A stretch of 23,323 bases of DNA from Tardiphaga sp. (GCA_028290765.1 JAQGJF010000481.1:1-23323); one strand, 5' to 3'. Numbered from the stretch's first letter, positions 9,801 to 16,847 are shown. Notes: generated by a model not told the origin, from the letters alone. A program made the numbers and translations.

Positions 9801-10253
9801 CTTGACGTCGGGCTTTTCGCTGTCGAGGATTGCCGTGATATCGGCGATGGTGCGCGGCGGCGCGACGAAACCGACAGGTAGCCCAGTGCCGGCCGGCGCC
9901 ATGGGCACAGCTTCCTTGGGAACTTCGACGGCGACATTGGCGCGGCCGTTGGCGGCGTTCAGCGCCGCCATCACGCAGGCGCGAACCTGCGGTGTCGCTT
10001 TGACCCTGCACGATGCAAGATTGGCCTCGAAGTTCGGAGCTTGCCTGCCTCCCAGCGCCATCACGCAGGCTTGCACGATCGGTTTGCCGGTCGTCATGCG
10101 GCAATTTTCCAGCGCGGCTTCCTTGGAAAGAACGGCAAATGCGGGCGTCACCGCGCCCGCCAACAGGAAAATCGAAACGAGGGGCCCGGAGCGGCGAACG
10201 GCGCTCAAAACGATGGAAAACTGGCTCTCTGAAGACAAAAAACTTGCCGGCAC
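6801..10253 (-). CDS. Secreted TPR-CHAT putative cysteine protease
   Basis: An 1150-residue protein of the CHAT family (caspase-like fold, originally linked to HetF and TPR proteins). Residues 1-40 are a signal peptide ending AFA, so the protein should act in the periplasm or outside. Two short cysteine-pair repeats follow (residues about 51-63 and 82-93). A long TPR-type helical repeat region (about 150-560) precedes a linker with coiled-coil character. The C-terminal CHAT domain (about 780-1150) has the catalytic histidine in FATHG (H994) and cysteine in LSACNTG (C1045), so it is predicted active. The GTG start has GGAGG six bases upstream. It heads a cluster with a small secreted protein and two zinc-ribbon proteins. 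CHAT proteases are usually activated by a partner through the repeat region; the trigger and target here are unknown. Confidence 0.92.
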   Translation of the reverse strand: MPASFLSSESQFSIVLSAVRRSGPLVSIFLLAGAVTPAFAVLSKEAALENCRMTTGKPIVQACVMALGGRQAPNFEANLASCRVKATPQVRACVMAALNAANGRANVAVEVPKEAVPMAPAGTGLPVGFVAPPRTIADITAILDSEKPDVKKIEDLKADADSRPTGKESREDLAQFYFDRANARAQLGRLADSIVDANKAVEVGKGAIGTNMMGRLLQLAGIQYAAAGDPKKALDVFQRMSREIVSAPGAKGYVFGVNRAIAANLIQMGDVAQAEATLRRSLPVLQEARTSGHPNWRAAYAKMGQNWESEVELGRATIFEARGQFRDAEASYKLSEQRKRAGMKGVMDSDNPPAETVMLQAIDSTVLNQSRMKARQGRFAEAEVDARRALLSRLRDQGKYNPSTPRFVMGLASILVEQGRYAEAEQLTRVCLDINRTVGVADESQATVQLLSQLGGVLNLQRKGREAIAVFAQIDKSIAGWEPARRQVFELNGSRIASLYASGQVEAGIAAAEQLVKQQIARVGENHFDAASARGTLAIGLMRASRDADAIREFKAAIPILMAASRENADDENTTVVAARSQRLQGIVESYFTMLAREKNPAGDIGAETFSLADAVRGRAVQQALVASGARATAKNPALAELVRKEQDLGKQVNAQLGTLNNVLSLSSAERDEKGVQAINASINSLRAERNKARLEIGQKFPAYADLVSPKPPAVDEIKATLVEGEALLSFYFGQNGSFVWAVPKSGPVAFAAIRATSGDIESKVRNLREALEPQAAMISDIPAFDLKSAYDLYALLLKPVETGWKPAKNLIVVTNGALGLLPLSLLPTAPSEVKLDDEPLFSSYRNVPWLARTHAVTTVPSAAALRTLRNLPAGKPNRSELIAFGDPYFSKEQQAEADKVDAAEKAVQVADAGGAVMRGMPLKRRSSPKLEGVDSAELAMLPRLPDTAEELKSIALALQADPSKVLNLGKAASEQAVKTLDLSGFKVLAFATHGLVPGELNGLTQPALALSSPAVTGNDGDGLLTMEEILGLKLDADWVVLSACNTGAGAGAGAEAASGLGRAFFYAGTRALLVTNWSVHSQSARALVTDLFKRQAQDPKLSRGEALRQAMMALADGQGYLGANGKTEFAYAHPLFWAPYSIIGDGGVR

Positions 10254-10379
10254 GGAACACCTCCGGGAATATATAGAGGCTCACAATGACAGCAATACTA
10301 GCCGCTTTTCGGGTCGGCGCTACGGCCAATTTGCGACCTGGCGCAGAGTCGTTCCGGACGCCTGTCGAAAGCGAGAGAT

Positions 10380-11015
10380 CTACCGCGTTAATGGCGGCAG
10401 CGGCGTGACGTCGCCATTCGGCGCCGCGGCCTGCATCGTGATCAGGGTCATCGAAACGAGATCGTAATATCCGATGATGCCGATCACATCCATGATGCCC
10501 TTTTCGCCGAACTGGGTGACCGCGGCCTTGTAGACCGGATCCGATACTTTCTTGTCGCGATACAGCTCGGCGGCAAGATCGTAGACCGAGGCCTCATCGT
10601 CCTTCATGCCCTCGGGGCGGCGGCCTGCCGCGAGGTCGGCGGCAATTTTCGGATCGAGACCGCCTTTGATCGCCAGCGGATAATGCGCGTACCACTCATA
10701 TTGCGCGGTCCATTGCCGGGCCGTGATCAGGATCGCGAATTCGCTGAGCCGGGGCGGCAGCGAACTGTTCCAGCGCAGATAATCCGACAGCGCCGAGAGC
10801 CGCGTCGCCAGCTCCGGATTGCGGATGTAGGCGCGATAGGGCGGATTGACGAATTTGGCGTTGCGCGGCGGCGCCGAGATCAGATCGGCCCAGGTTTTCT
10901 GGGCCGGCGTCATTTCGTCGGGTTTGAGCGGCGGAAACCGGGTGGATTCCTGAGCCATCGACGGAGCGGCCGCCAGTGCAATCACGGCGACGGCGAATAG
11001 CGAGAGGCGCTTCAT
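10380..11015 (-). CDS. Secreted carboxymuconolactone decarboxylase-like protein
   Basis: A 211-residue protein with a clear Sec signal peptide (MKRLSLFAVAVIALAAAPSMA). The body matches the carboxymuconolactone decarboxylase/AhpD-like fold: LSEFAILITARQWTAQYEWYAH is followed by a lysine-glycine-leucine turn. The CxxC redox pair of AhpD is absent, so peroxidase activity is unlikely. Homologues of this type are often called gamma-carboxymuconolactone decarboxylase-like, but the true substrate is unknown. The start at 11015 has AGGGAG six bases upstream. A frame extending to 11096 is rejected because it would bury the signal peptide. It lies 126 bp upstream of the CHAT gene on the same strand. 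Co-transcription is possible but not shown. Confidence 0.85.
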   Translation of the reverse strand: MKRLSLFAVAVIALAAAPSMAQESTRFPPLKPDEMTPAQKTWADLISAPPRNAKFVNPPYRAYIRNPELATRLSALSDYLRWNSSLPPRLSEFAILITARQWTAQYEWYAHYPLAIKGGLDPKIAADLAAGRRPEGMKDDEASVYDLAAELYRDKKVSDPVYKAAVTQFGEKGIMDVIGIIGYYDLVSMTLITMQAAAPNGDVTPLPPLTR

Positions 11016-11067
11016 GGTAGGCTCCCTGGGACGCGCGGCTTGATATCGCCGCTGTTGATCTGTCCTC

Positions 11068-11096
11068 ATCTTCCCTGCTTTGGATATATCCGTCAA
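11068..11096 (-). promoter_or_regulatory. Candidate sigma-70 promoter for the decarboxylase-like gene
   Basis: On the minus strand TTGACG (11096-11091) and GAAGAT (11073-11068) are separated by 17 bp, giving a transcription start roughly 45 bp upstream of the start codon at 11015. The -35 box is strong and the -10 box weak, as is common in this group. Confidence 0.35.
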
Positions 11097-11118
11097 TTTA
11101 CGTTGCGCTGCCGGTTCT

Positions 11119-11137
11119 CCCGCCTAAATGAGGCGGG
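11119..11137. repeat. Perfect hairpin in the divergent intergenic region
   Basis: CCCGCCT, loop AAATG, then AGGCGGG: perfect 7-bp arms between the divergent decarboxylase-like gene and yccF. It is not followed by a T-run on either strand and lies upstream of both genes, so it may be an operator or a leader structure for yccF rather than a terminator. Confidence 0.4.
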
Positions 11138-11203
11138 TATGCTATTCAAAGCCATGGACGACGCCGATCAGCGGATGTCGTCGCAACCGATGGACGTCAT
11201 GCC

Positions 11204-11608
11204 ATGTCACCGGTCTCCCTGCTGCTGAACATCCTCTGGGTCGTGCTCGGCGGCGCCTGGATGGCGATCGGCTGGCTGATCGCCGCCATCGTCATGGCGA
11301 TCACCATCATCGGCCTGCCCTGGGCACGGGCGGCATTCAATATCGCGGTCTACACGCTGTTTCCGTTCGGCCAGCGCGCCGTGTCACGCGACCTCTACAC
11401 GGGGCGCGAGGACATCGGCACCGGCCCGCTCGGCCTGATCGGCAACATCATCTGGCTGGTGCTGGCCGGCTGGTGGTTGGCGCTCGGGCACATCATCACG
11501 GCGGTCGTCTTGGCCGTGACCATCATCGGCATTCCCTTCGCCTGGGCGCATCTGAAACTGGCCGGCATCGCGCTGTGGCCGATCGGCAAGGTGATCGTGC
11601 CGGCCTAG
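11204..11608 (+). CDS. yccF: YccF family inner-membrane protein
   Basis: A 134-residue membrane protein made of two copies of the YccF domain, at residues 9-56 (NILWVVLGG to TLFPFG) and 81-128 (NIIWLVLAG to ALWPIG). Each repeat has a tryptophan-rich helix, a second helix ending in TIIGLPWA or TIIGIPFA, and a conserved F/WPxG end. The length is close to that of E. coli YccF, whose function is unknown. The Shine-Dalgarno sequence is poor, so the start is chosen by alignment of the first repeat to the family N terminus. The gene is divergent from the decarboxylase-like gene and convergent with a small minus-strand gene whose open frame overlaps its 3' part. Confidence 0.92.
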   Translation: MSPVSLLLNILWVVLGGAWMAIGWLIAAIVMAITIIGLPWARAAFNIAVYTLFPFGQRAVSRDLYTGREDIGTGPLGLIGNIIWLVLAGWWLALGHIITAVVLAVTIIGIPFAWAHLKLAGIALWPIGKVIVPA

Positions 11609-11824
11609 AACGCCGTCATCCGTGTTTGCAGCAGGCGTTGATTTCCCGAGCGAATAGAGACGGTCGAATTCCGCCGGCGGGAAGATTTTTCCATCGCCGT
11701 CGGCCACCACCACTTTCCAGCCCTCGCCGGCCCATACCCGCGCCTTGGCCACCGCAATCAAGACGCTGGCTTTCCGGCTCTGAACCTTCTCGTTCTCCCG
11801 TTCCGCAATCATCTGGTAGTCCAA
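11384..11824 (-). CDS. Small conserved-looking protein, frame runs into yccF
   Basis: The first ~72 codons look like a real gene: a TTG start with GGGGAG eight bases upstream, then a protein-like sequence with a lysine/arginine-rich helix (AERENEKVQSRKASVLIAVAKA) and a beta-hairpin-like stretch (EGWKVVVADGDGKIF). The frame has no stop until 11384, so the full 146-residue product would overlap the 3' 225 bp of yccF on the other strand. That C-terminal half (rich in R, D, Q, H) looks like yccF antisense rather than evolved protein. Another frame has a stop at 11616-11618, so a single indel or sequencing error could restore an ending near residue 70. No function is recognised. It is divergent from the Bug-type binding protein gene, 254 bp away. 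Confidence 0.55.
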   Translation of the reverse strand: MDYQMIAERENEKVQSRKASVLIAVAKARVWAGEGWKVVVADGDGKIFPPAEFDRLYSLGKSTPAANTDDGVLGRHDHLADRPQRDAGQFQMRPGEGNADDGHGQDDRRDDVPERQPPAGQHQPDDVADQAERAGADVLAPRVEVA

Positions 11825-12078
11825 TGATCAATCTCCCCTTTGCAGCATCGAGCCGCAGGGTGTGATCGAACCATTTGACTGCAATTTGCCGACAAGGTGA
11901 CGATTTGACGGCCCGGCTCGGCGAGGCGGGGTTTCGCATGTGCCGCGAAAAATTGTTGCACCTGCTCTCGGCCCGCCAAAGCAGCCTTTGCTGTTTTCGT
12001 TCGGGACGAAAATGCCATAGCATCCTACCTAACGGCCAAAAGCGCATAAGCGCAACCTAGCCAAAGGGGAGGAATTTC

Positions 12079-13056
12079 ATGCGTCTGACCAGACGATCAT
12101 TCGTCGTGGGTGCAATGGCGGCGCCATGGCTGGCGCGCGGCCGAGCGGCTCAGGCGCAGAACTGGCCATCGGGAATCATCAAGATCATCGTGCCCTTCCC
12201 GCCGGGCGGGACCGTCGACCCGATTGCGCGGATGGCGCAGCCCGGGCTACAGGAACGCCTCGGCGCCACGGTCATCATCGAAAATCGCCCGGGCGCTTCC
12301 GGAAGCGCCGGGGCCAGCGCCGCGGCGAAGTCCGCGCCCGACGGTAACACCTGGCTGTTCGTGTTCGATACCCATGCGGTGAATCCGTTCCTGCAAAAAC
12401 TGGCCTTCGATACCGAGAAGGATCTGGATCCGGTGGTGCTGATCGGCACCGCGCCCAATATTTTGGCGGCGCATCCATCACGCCCTTACCGGACCTTCGC
12501 CGAGCTCGTGGCTGCCGCAAAACAAAAACCCGACGCGCTGACCTACGCCTCGGTCGGGACCGGAAGCGTCGGTCATCTGACCATGGTGCAACTGACCAAA
12601 CAGGCTGGCATCCAGATGGTGCACGTGCCTTATCGCGGCGGCGGGCCGGCCATGAACGACGCCATCGCCGGCCATGTCGACCTGATCATCGGCAGCGCCG
12701 CTTTGGTGATGCCGCAGCTGACCGCGGCGACGATCCGGCCGATCCTGCAGACCGGCAAGGCACGGATGCCATCCCTGCCGGCTGTGCCGACCGCGATCGA
12801 AAGCGGTTTTGCCGATTTCGAATCCTATGCCTGGTGGGGCGTGTTCGCACCGGCCGGCACCCCGGCGCCGGTGATCGACCGCTTCGGCAAGGCGCTGACC
12901 GAGACCCTGCGGGATCCGGGCATCGCCAAGCAGATCTCGCAGACGCTTCAGGTCAACATGCTGCTCGGCGGGCCGGAAGAGGAGCGCAAATTCCTCAAAG
13001 CCCAGATGGACCTGTGGGGTCCGGTGGTGAAGGCGAACAATATCCGGGAGGAATGA
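12079..13056 (+). CDS. Tripartite tricarboxylate transporter binding protein (TctC/Bug family)
   Basis: A 325-residue periplasmic solute receptor. The N terminus carries a twin-arginine signal (RLTRRSFVVGA), so export by Tat is likely. The body shows Bug-family signatures: IKIIVPFPPGGTVDPIARM after the signal, then IIENRPGASGSAGASAAAKS, YASVGTGSVGH, VPYRGGGPAMND and the ending typical of the family. Members bind carboxylates or other small acids and normally hand them to a TctAB membrane pair. No TctA or TctB is adjacent, which is common for the many orphan Bug proteins of this group, so the ligand cannot be assigned. The start has GGGGAGGA six bases upstream. The gene stands alone between a divergent small gene and the tRNA. 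Confidence 0.93.
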   Translation: MRLTRRSFVVGAMAAPWLARGRAAQAQNWPSGIIKIIVPFPPGGTVDPIARMAQPGLQERLGATVIIENRPGASGSAGASAAAKSAPDGNTWLFVFDTHAVNPFLQKLAFDTEKDLDPVVLIGTAPNILAAHPSRPYRTFAELVAAAKQKPDALTYASVGTGSVGHLTMVQLTKQAGIQMVHVPYRGGGPAMNDAIAGHVDLIIGSAALVMPQLTAATIRPILQTGKARMPSLPAVPTAIESGFADFESYAWWGVFAPAGTPAPVIDRFGKALTETLRDPGIAKQISQTLQVNMLLGGPEEERKFLKAQMDLWGPVVKANNIREE

Positions 13057-13065
13057 GGGCTCGGG

Positions 13066-13099
13066 CGGGACCGGCATGATTCGAACCCGTGGCGTCCCG
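13066..13099 (+). terminator. Weak stem-loop after the Bug gene
   Basis: CGGGAC pairs with GTCCCG across a 22-base loop, starting 10 bases after the stop codon at 13056. No T-run follows, so this is at best a weak terminator. The loop holds the tRNA T-arm-like sequence reported among the findings. Confidence 0.25.
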
Positions 13100-13157
13100 T
13101 CGAGGGCGGCGCGCCCTAGAAACCCGCCTTTTGGCCAAAACCGCCCCTATCCGGGCG

Positions 13158-13186
13158 TTGCCCATCCCGGCCCGATCCGCTAAATG
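13158..13186 (+). promoter_or_regulatory. Candidate promoter of tRNA-Arg
   Basis: TTGCCC and TAAATG are separated by 17 bp, and the -10 box ends 11 bases before the first tRNA base, a normal distance for a tRNA transcript with a very short leader. Confidence 0.42.
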
Positions 13187-13197
13187 AACCCCCGTAC

Positions 13198-13274
13198 GCA
13201 CCCGTAGCTCAGCTGGATAGAGCGTTGCCCTCCGAAGGCAAAGGTCACACGTTCGAATCGTGTCGGGTGCGCCA
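13198..13274 (+). tRNA. tRNA-Arg (anticodon CCG)
   Basis: A 77-nt cloverleaf can be drawn by hand. The acceptor stem is GCACCCG/CGGGTGC. The D arm is GCTC/GAGC with GG in the loop. The anticodon stem TTGCC/GGCAA encloses loop CTCCGAA, giving anticodon CCG, which reads CGG arginine codons. The T arm is ACACG/CGTGT around TTCGAAT. The discriminator base is G, and the CCA end is encoded. All four stems pair perfectly. No integrase or duplicated 3' end is visible in the window, so there is no sign that it serves as an attachment site here. Confidence 0.97.
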
Positions 13275-13431
13275 CTTCGGTACAGAACTGGGCACGCCAA
13301 AACCTGACGTTTTTGCGCTTGAAACAGCGACGAGGGTACGCGGCAGTTCGCTTTTTGAGCCTATCAGGTGAAGTTCTTGCGCGTCGACTTCGATGCGTCG
13401 AGCGAGCGCACTTGGGCATTGCGAGGCTGCC

Positions 13432-14601
13432 ATGGGGATAAAGACTCATACCGCTGCGCCCACGGCGGCTCTTGCTCTCGGACTTCTCTTCGCGCCGCTG
13501 GTTTCCATCGCCATCGATGCCACTTGCGCAGTCGTTTCGCTCGTCGCGGGCGCCATCGGCCATCTCAGCTTCATGTCCCCTGCAATGGCGCAGCCGGGCA
13601 CACTCACCAAAAAACAATCCGATGCGCTCAATACGTACAACAATGCAGTCAAGAACTTCGAGGCGATCCTCCGCCAGCGGCGCGCGCAGATAAATTCGAA
13701 TCAACTTCTGCCGAACTTGCCGGGACAGGCACTCTACCTTGCACGCAACAACATGCTGAGCGCCCGCAAAGACCTCACCGACGCTCTTCCGTCCAGGATC
13801 GGAGGACCCAACAGGCTGGGAATCCCTCCGGCGTATTTTGATGCCGGCCTCGAGCCGCTGCTCGATGAGTACAGAAAGCTTTTCGATCTCATGCAAGCGC
13901 CACCCGTCAACGCGCAAAAATCGGATACGCCATTCAAGGACGTTGTCGATTTGGGTATCGCCATTGCGCGAGCCAAGGGCCTTGATGCGACGGATGCCGC
14001 AGCGGCAGGCCGCATCAGCCTGGGGATCTTCTTTGCCGAAACAAATGGCAATCAAAACATGGGAAATGCGCGCTCGAATAAATACAAGGGAAGTTTTCAA
14101 GCCGGCTCATCCGAAGATCAGCATGGTCGGGAGAAGTGGGCGGCCATAAAAAAATCGATCGCAGTCTTTGATGCTGCGCTGAGCCTTCGCGACGACAAGG
14201 AAGAGGCACGGGTTGGCAGACTGGACCATCGGTTCAACCACTGGACCGCCGTGCGGGATGCCCTCATGAACGCACACGCCGATATTTTCCCGCAAGTAAC
14301 GGCGATCGTGAAGAAACTGCCAAATCCGATCGATCAAATGAAGCTATTTGAACTGATCCAGATTGTTCCCGCTCCGACCCGGTCCGCACTCGGTTCAAGC
14401 AACTTGCTCAATTATAGAGTTTCCGACCCGACGATCATGGGATATCTGCGAAACAACAGCATTTTCGCCTTTGGACAGGCCGACAGGGCAAGAGCATCTG
14501 CAACGTTCCGCGAAATTCTCGATGCGATGTGGCTATTCAATCCCAAATTTGAACAAGCGCTTTCCAAATTCGACGAGATCAAGGCGCGGCAAAACAATTG
14601 A
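13432..14601 (+). CDS. Exported protein with possible lysozyme-like domain
   Basis: A 389-residue protein not recognised as a named family. A long signal region (two hydrophobic stretches, residues about 11-47) ends in AMA at 53, suggesting export. Residues 60-115 are helical and charged. Around residues 195-240, FAETNGNQ is followed by [17 protein letters not shown] and a tryptophan-containing helix. A glutamate (E203) some 17 residues before GSFQ recalls the E...GLMQ layout of SLT/lysozyme-like enzymes, so a peptidoglycan-cleaving role is possible but unproven. The start at 13432 has GAGG five bases upstream; an ATG 13 codons earlier lacks one and would displace the signal. The next gene is a peptidoglycan amidase, which fits a cell-wall role. 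Confidence 0.82.
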   Translation: MGIKTHTAAPTAALALGLLFAPLVSIAIDATCAVVSLVAGAIGHLSFMSPAMAQPGTLTKKQSDALNTYNNAVKNFEAILRQRRAQINSNQLLPNLPGQALYLARNNMLSARKDLTDALPSRIGGPNRLGIPPAYFDAGLEPLLDEYRKLFDLMQAPPVNAQKSDTPFKDVVDLGIAIARAKGLDATDAAAAGRISLGIFFAETNGNQNMGNARSNKYKGSFQAGSSEDQHGREKWAAIKKSIAVFDAALSLRDDKEEARVGRLDHRFNHWTAVRDALMNAHADIFPQVTAIVKKLPNPIDQMKLFELIQIVPAPTRSALGSSNLLNYRVSDPTIMGYLRNNSIFAFGQADRARASATFREILDAMWLFNPKFEQALSKFDEIKARQNN

Positions 14602-14759
14602 AGCCAGCGGGTGCCGATCGGACCGCGCTTCGTCCCGATCCCGCAACGTAGCTGCCGCCAGACCAACCGATCGACCCGACGATCCCGAGCGCGGCGTGTT
14701 ATGACATCAGGTCGCTTGCAACCGGCAACTCATAGGTCATAATCCCTGTCAGGGTTGTC

Positions 14760-15803
14760 TTGAGCCGTCATGAGACGCGAACGGAAATCACTCGGGGGGC
14801 GCTGAGATTGCCGTCGTCGGGGAGAAAATTCGCCGGGTCAGGCTTTGGCGTCTGGTACCGCCGCCGCACCATCATCGCCGCGATGGCGGCGTTGGTGCTT
14901 GTGCCGATCCAGGCCAGCGATGCCGGCTGGCTGTCGGATGTCTTCAAAAGCTCGTCAAAGCCGGGCAAATCGCCGAAGCACGTCTCCTCGCCAAAGCGAA
15001 CCGCCCTGGCGCGGCCTGCCGCGCCGCCAAGGCACCACACTGTAAAGCTTGCCGCGCTGGGGCCGGTCGGCTTGAACCCTTCCGCTTTGGAACCGGTCGC
15101 AACAAAGTGCGATCCCTCGAAATTCCGGATTGTGCTGGATGTGGGACATACCGCCGAATCAGAAGGCGCGATCAGCGCCCGCAACGTCGCCGAGTTCGTC
15201 TTCAATCTTCGCCTTGCGCAGCAGATCGCGGAAAAATTGAAGGCCGAAGGCTTTGCCGAGACGAGGTTGCTCCTGACGAAGGGCAAGGCGAGGTCCAGCC
15301 TCTTCAAGCGAGTCGCCGCGGCCAACGATCTGCCCGCGAATCTCTTCCTGTCGATCCACCATGACTCCGTGCCCAACTCTTTCCTCGAGAACTGGGAATT
15401 CGAGGGCAAGAAGAGCCATTTCAGCGACCGCTTCAGCGGCTATTCCGTCTTCGTCTCCCGCAACAATGCGGACTTCAAGACGAGCCTCTCGTTCGCCGAA
15501 CTGCTCGGCAAGGAAATGAAGGCCCAGGGCCTGCAATATGCCCAGCAATATACCCAGCCCATCATGGGTCGCTACCGGCACCCGCTGCTGAACAAGGAAA
15601 CCGGCGTCTATAGCTACGATGAACTCGTCGTGCTGAGAAAGACCCGGATGCCTGCCGTCCTGCTTGAAGCGGGCTCGATCATCAACCGGGACGAAGAGCT
15701 CAAGATGGACTCGCCGGAACGCCGGGACATCATCAGCAGCGGTGTCACGGCCGCCGTGAAGGAATTCTGTGATTCTCGATGGGCCATCCTCGGTCCGCTG
15801 TGA
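14760..15803 (+). CDS. N-acetylmuramoyl-L-alanine amidase (Amidase_3)
   Basis: A 347-residue zinc amidase expected to cut the bond between MurNAc and L-alanine of peptidoglycan in the periplasm. A basic N terminus (WYRRR) precedes a hydrophobic signal or anchor (about 37-50). A lysine/proline-rich linker follows to residue ~120, then the Amidase_3 domain. The zinc ligands are visible: H130 in VLDVGH, E145 in ARNVAEF and H200 in LSIHHD. The catalytic glutamate is E303 in VLLEAG. The usual HGG loop is changed to GHTAESEG. The TTG start at 14760 follows CAGGG with a short spacer and is uncertain, since the only in-frame ATG lies inside the hydrophobic segment. It follows the possible lysozyme-like gene by 158 bp. 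Confidence 0.92.
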   Translation: MSRHETRTEITRGALRLPSSGRKFAGSGFGVWYRRRTIIAAMAALVLVPIQASDAGWLSDVFKSSSKPGKSPKHVSSPKRTALARPAAPPRHHTVKLAALGPVGLNPSALEPVATKCDPSKFRIVLDVGHTAESEGAISARNVAEFVFNLRLAQQIAEKLKAEGFAETRLLLTKGKARSSLFKRVAAANDLPANLFLSIHHDSVPNSFLENWEFEGKKSHFSDRFSGYSVFVSRNNADFKTSLSFAELLGKEMKAQGLQYAQQYTQPIMGRYRHPLLNKETGVYSYDELVVLRKTRMPAVLLEAGSIINRDEELKMDSPERRDIISSGVTAAVKEFCDSRWAILGPL

Positions 15804-15822
15804 TGGCGCCGTGGTGGCGCCA
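15804..15822 (+). repeat. Perfect stem-loop directly after the amidase stop
   Basis: TGGCGCC, loop GTGGT, then GGCGCCA: perfect 7-bp GC-rich arms beginning at the base after the stop codon. There is no T-run behind it. It may protect the mRNA 3' end or act as part of a factor-assisted terminator. Confidence 0.35.
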
Positions 15823-15861
15823 CATCGAGAAAGGTCGAAGCCCGAACGTGGCATCGCGACG

Positions 15862-15894
15862 AGCCGGATGCCTACGTAGCAGCCTCATCCGGCT
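15862..15894. terminator. Possible bidirectional terminator between convergent genes
   Basis: AGCCGGATG and CATCCGGCT form perfect 9-bp arms around a 15-base loop that itself contains the palindrome CTACGTAG. It sits midway between the convergent ends of the amidase (15803) and the LysR gene (15912), where a terminator for both is expected. The following bases are only mildly T-rich (TTCCTCC) on the plus strand. Confidence 0.45.
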
Positions 15895-15911
15895 TCCTCC
15901 AGCCCACCTCT

Positions 15912-16847
15912 TCAATCTTGCGATGCGTTGCTGGAGAACAGCTCGAAGGTCAGCGACCTGATCCAACGATGGGCGGCGTCGCGATGGTATCGCTCGTGCC
16001 AGTATTGCGAGATTTCGATGCGCGGCAGGACGATCGGCGGGCGGAAGGCGATGAGACCCAGCGGACCGGCGACGCGCTTGGCGAGATGGGCCGGCAGGGT
16101 GACGATCTCGTCGCTTTCCGCCGCCACCACGGCGCCGGCGACGAAGCTCGGCACCCGCAGCCGGATATTCTCGGTCGGAATCTCCGCCATGATGGCGTGC
16201 TCGGCGTTGCCGTGCGCGGCGTGGCCGGACTCCGACGCGGTCACCAGGATGTGACGTTCGGCGAGAAAACCGCTGCGCGACTGCAACGCGCGTCGCCGCG
16301 GGTGGCGCTTGCGGACCACGCTGACATAATTGTCGAAATAGAGCCGCTGGCGCCGCAGGCGGGCCGCCGCCTTCGGGAACACGCCGATCGCAAGATCGGC
16401 TTCGCCGGCTTCCAGCTTCTGCTCGAACTGCCGCGCGTCGAGCGGGATTGCGCGCAGGTTCACCCCGGGCGCAATGGCGGCGAGGCGGCTGGTCAGTTCG
16501 GGCAGGAACCTGATCATGCCGACATCGGTGAGCAGCAGGCTGAAACGCCGGTCCGAGCGCGCCGGGTCAAAACTGTCGGCCGCGGCGCGCAACTCGTCCG
16601 CCGCGCGCAGCAGATGATCGAGCTTTCCGGCGATGTCCAGCGCCCGGGCGGTGGGCTGCATGGCATTGTTGTTGCGGACAAACAGCGGATCGCCGAACTG
16701 CTCCCGCAGATGCCGGAGCACCTTGCTGATCGCGGGCTGCGTGGTGTCCATCAAAACGGCGGTCCGTGTGATGCTGCGCTCCTGCAGCAAGGTATGGAGG
16801 ATGCGCAGCTCCTCCAGCCGCAATTCCGAATATGCCCGCTTGTCCAT
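15912..16847 (-). CDS. LysR family transcriptional regulator
   Basis: A 311-residue LysR-type regulator. The N-terminal winged helix-turn-helix spans residues about 13-70, with the family pattern ITRTAVLMDTTQPAISKVLRHLR followed by FGDPLFVR. The rest is the two-lobed effector-binding domain (about 95-300), with RRFSLLLTDVGMIRFLPEL opening the first lobe, as in the NodD/LinR/PcpR-like branch. No effector can be assigned. It is divergent from the signal-less binding-like protein gene, 195 bp away. By the usual LysR rule it may regulate that gene and itself, although a composite repeat occupies most of the shared gap. The ATG start gives the standard family length. Confidence 0.93.
   Translation of the reverse strand: MDKRAYSELRLEELRILHTLLQERSITRTAVLMDTTQPAISKVLRHLREQFGDPLFVRNNNAMQPTARALDIAGKLDHLLRAADELRAAADSFDPARSDRRFSLLLTDVGMIRFLPELTSRLAAIAPGVNLRAIPLDARQFEQKLEAGEADLAIGVFPKAAARLRRQRLYFDNYVSVVRKRHPRRRALQSRSGFLAERHILVTASESGHAAHGNAEHAIMAEIPTENIRLRVPSFVAGAVVAAESDEIVTLPAHLAKRVAGPLGLIAFRPPIVLPRIEISQYWHERYHRDAAHRWIRSLTFELFSSNASQD

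Noticed and set aside
7011..9881. A 956-codon plus-strand open frame opposite the CHAT gene
   Set aside because: High-GC antisense shadow, rich in R, Q, H and G, with no motif. The minus-strand CHAT gene has a signal peptide, catalytic residues and a strong ribosome site.
10268..10295. A TTGCTG-16-TATATT promoter for the CHAT gene on the minus strand
   Set aside because: The -10 box lies only 14 bases from the GTG start, so the transcript would begin inside or after the ribosome site that sets the start.
13299..13314. A terminator for tRNA-Arg (AAAAC, short loop, GTTTTT)
   Set aside because: Only five A/T-rich base pairs and too short a T-run after the stem; not distinguishable from chance.
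13180..14100. A 306-codon minus-strand open frame crossing tRNA-Arg
   Set aside because: It runs through the tRNA and antisense to the exported protein gene. Its end is a translated tRNA sequence, a known type of false gene call.
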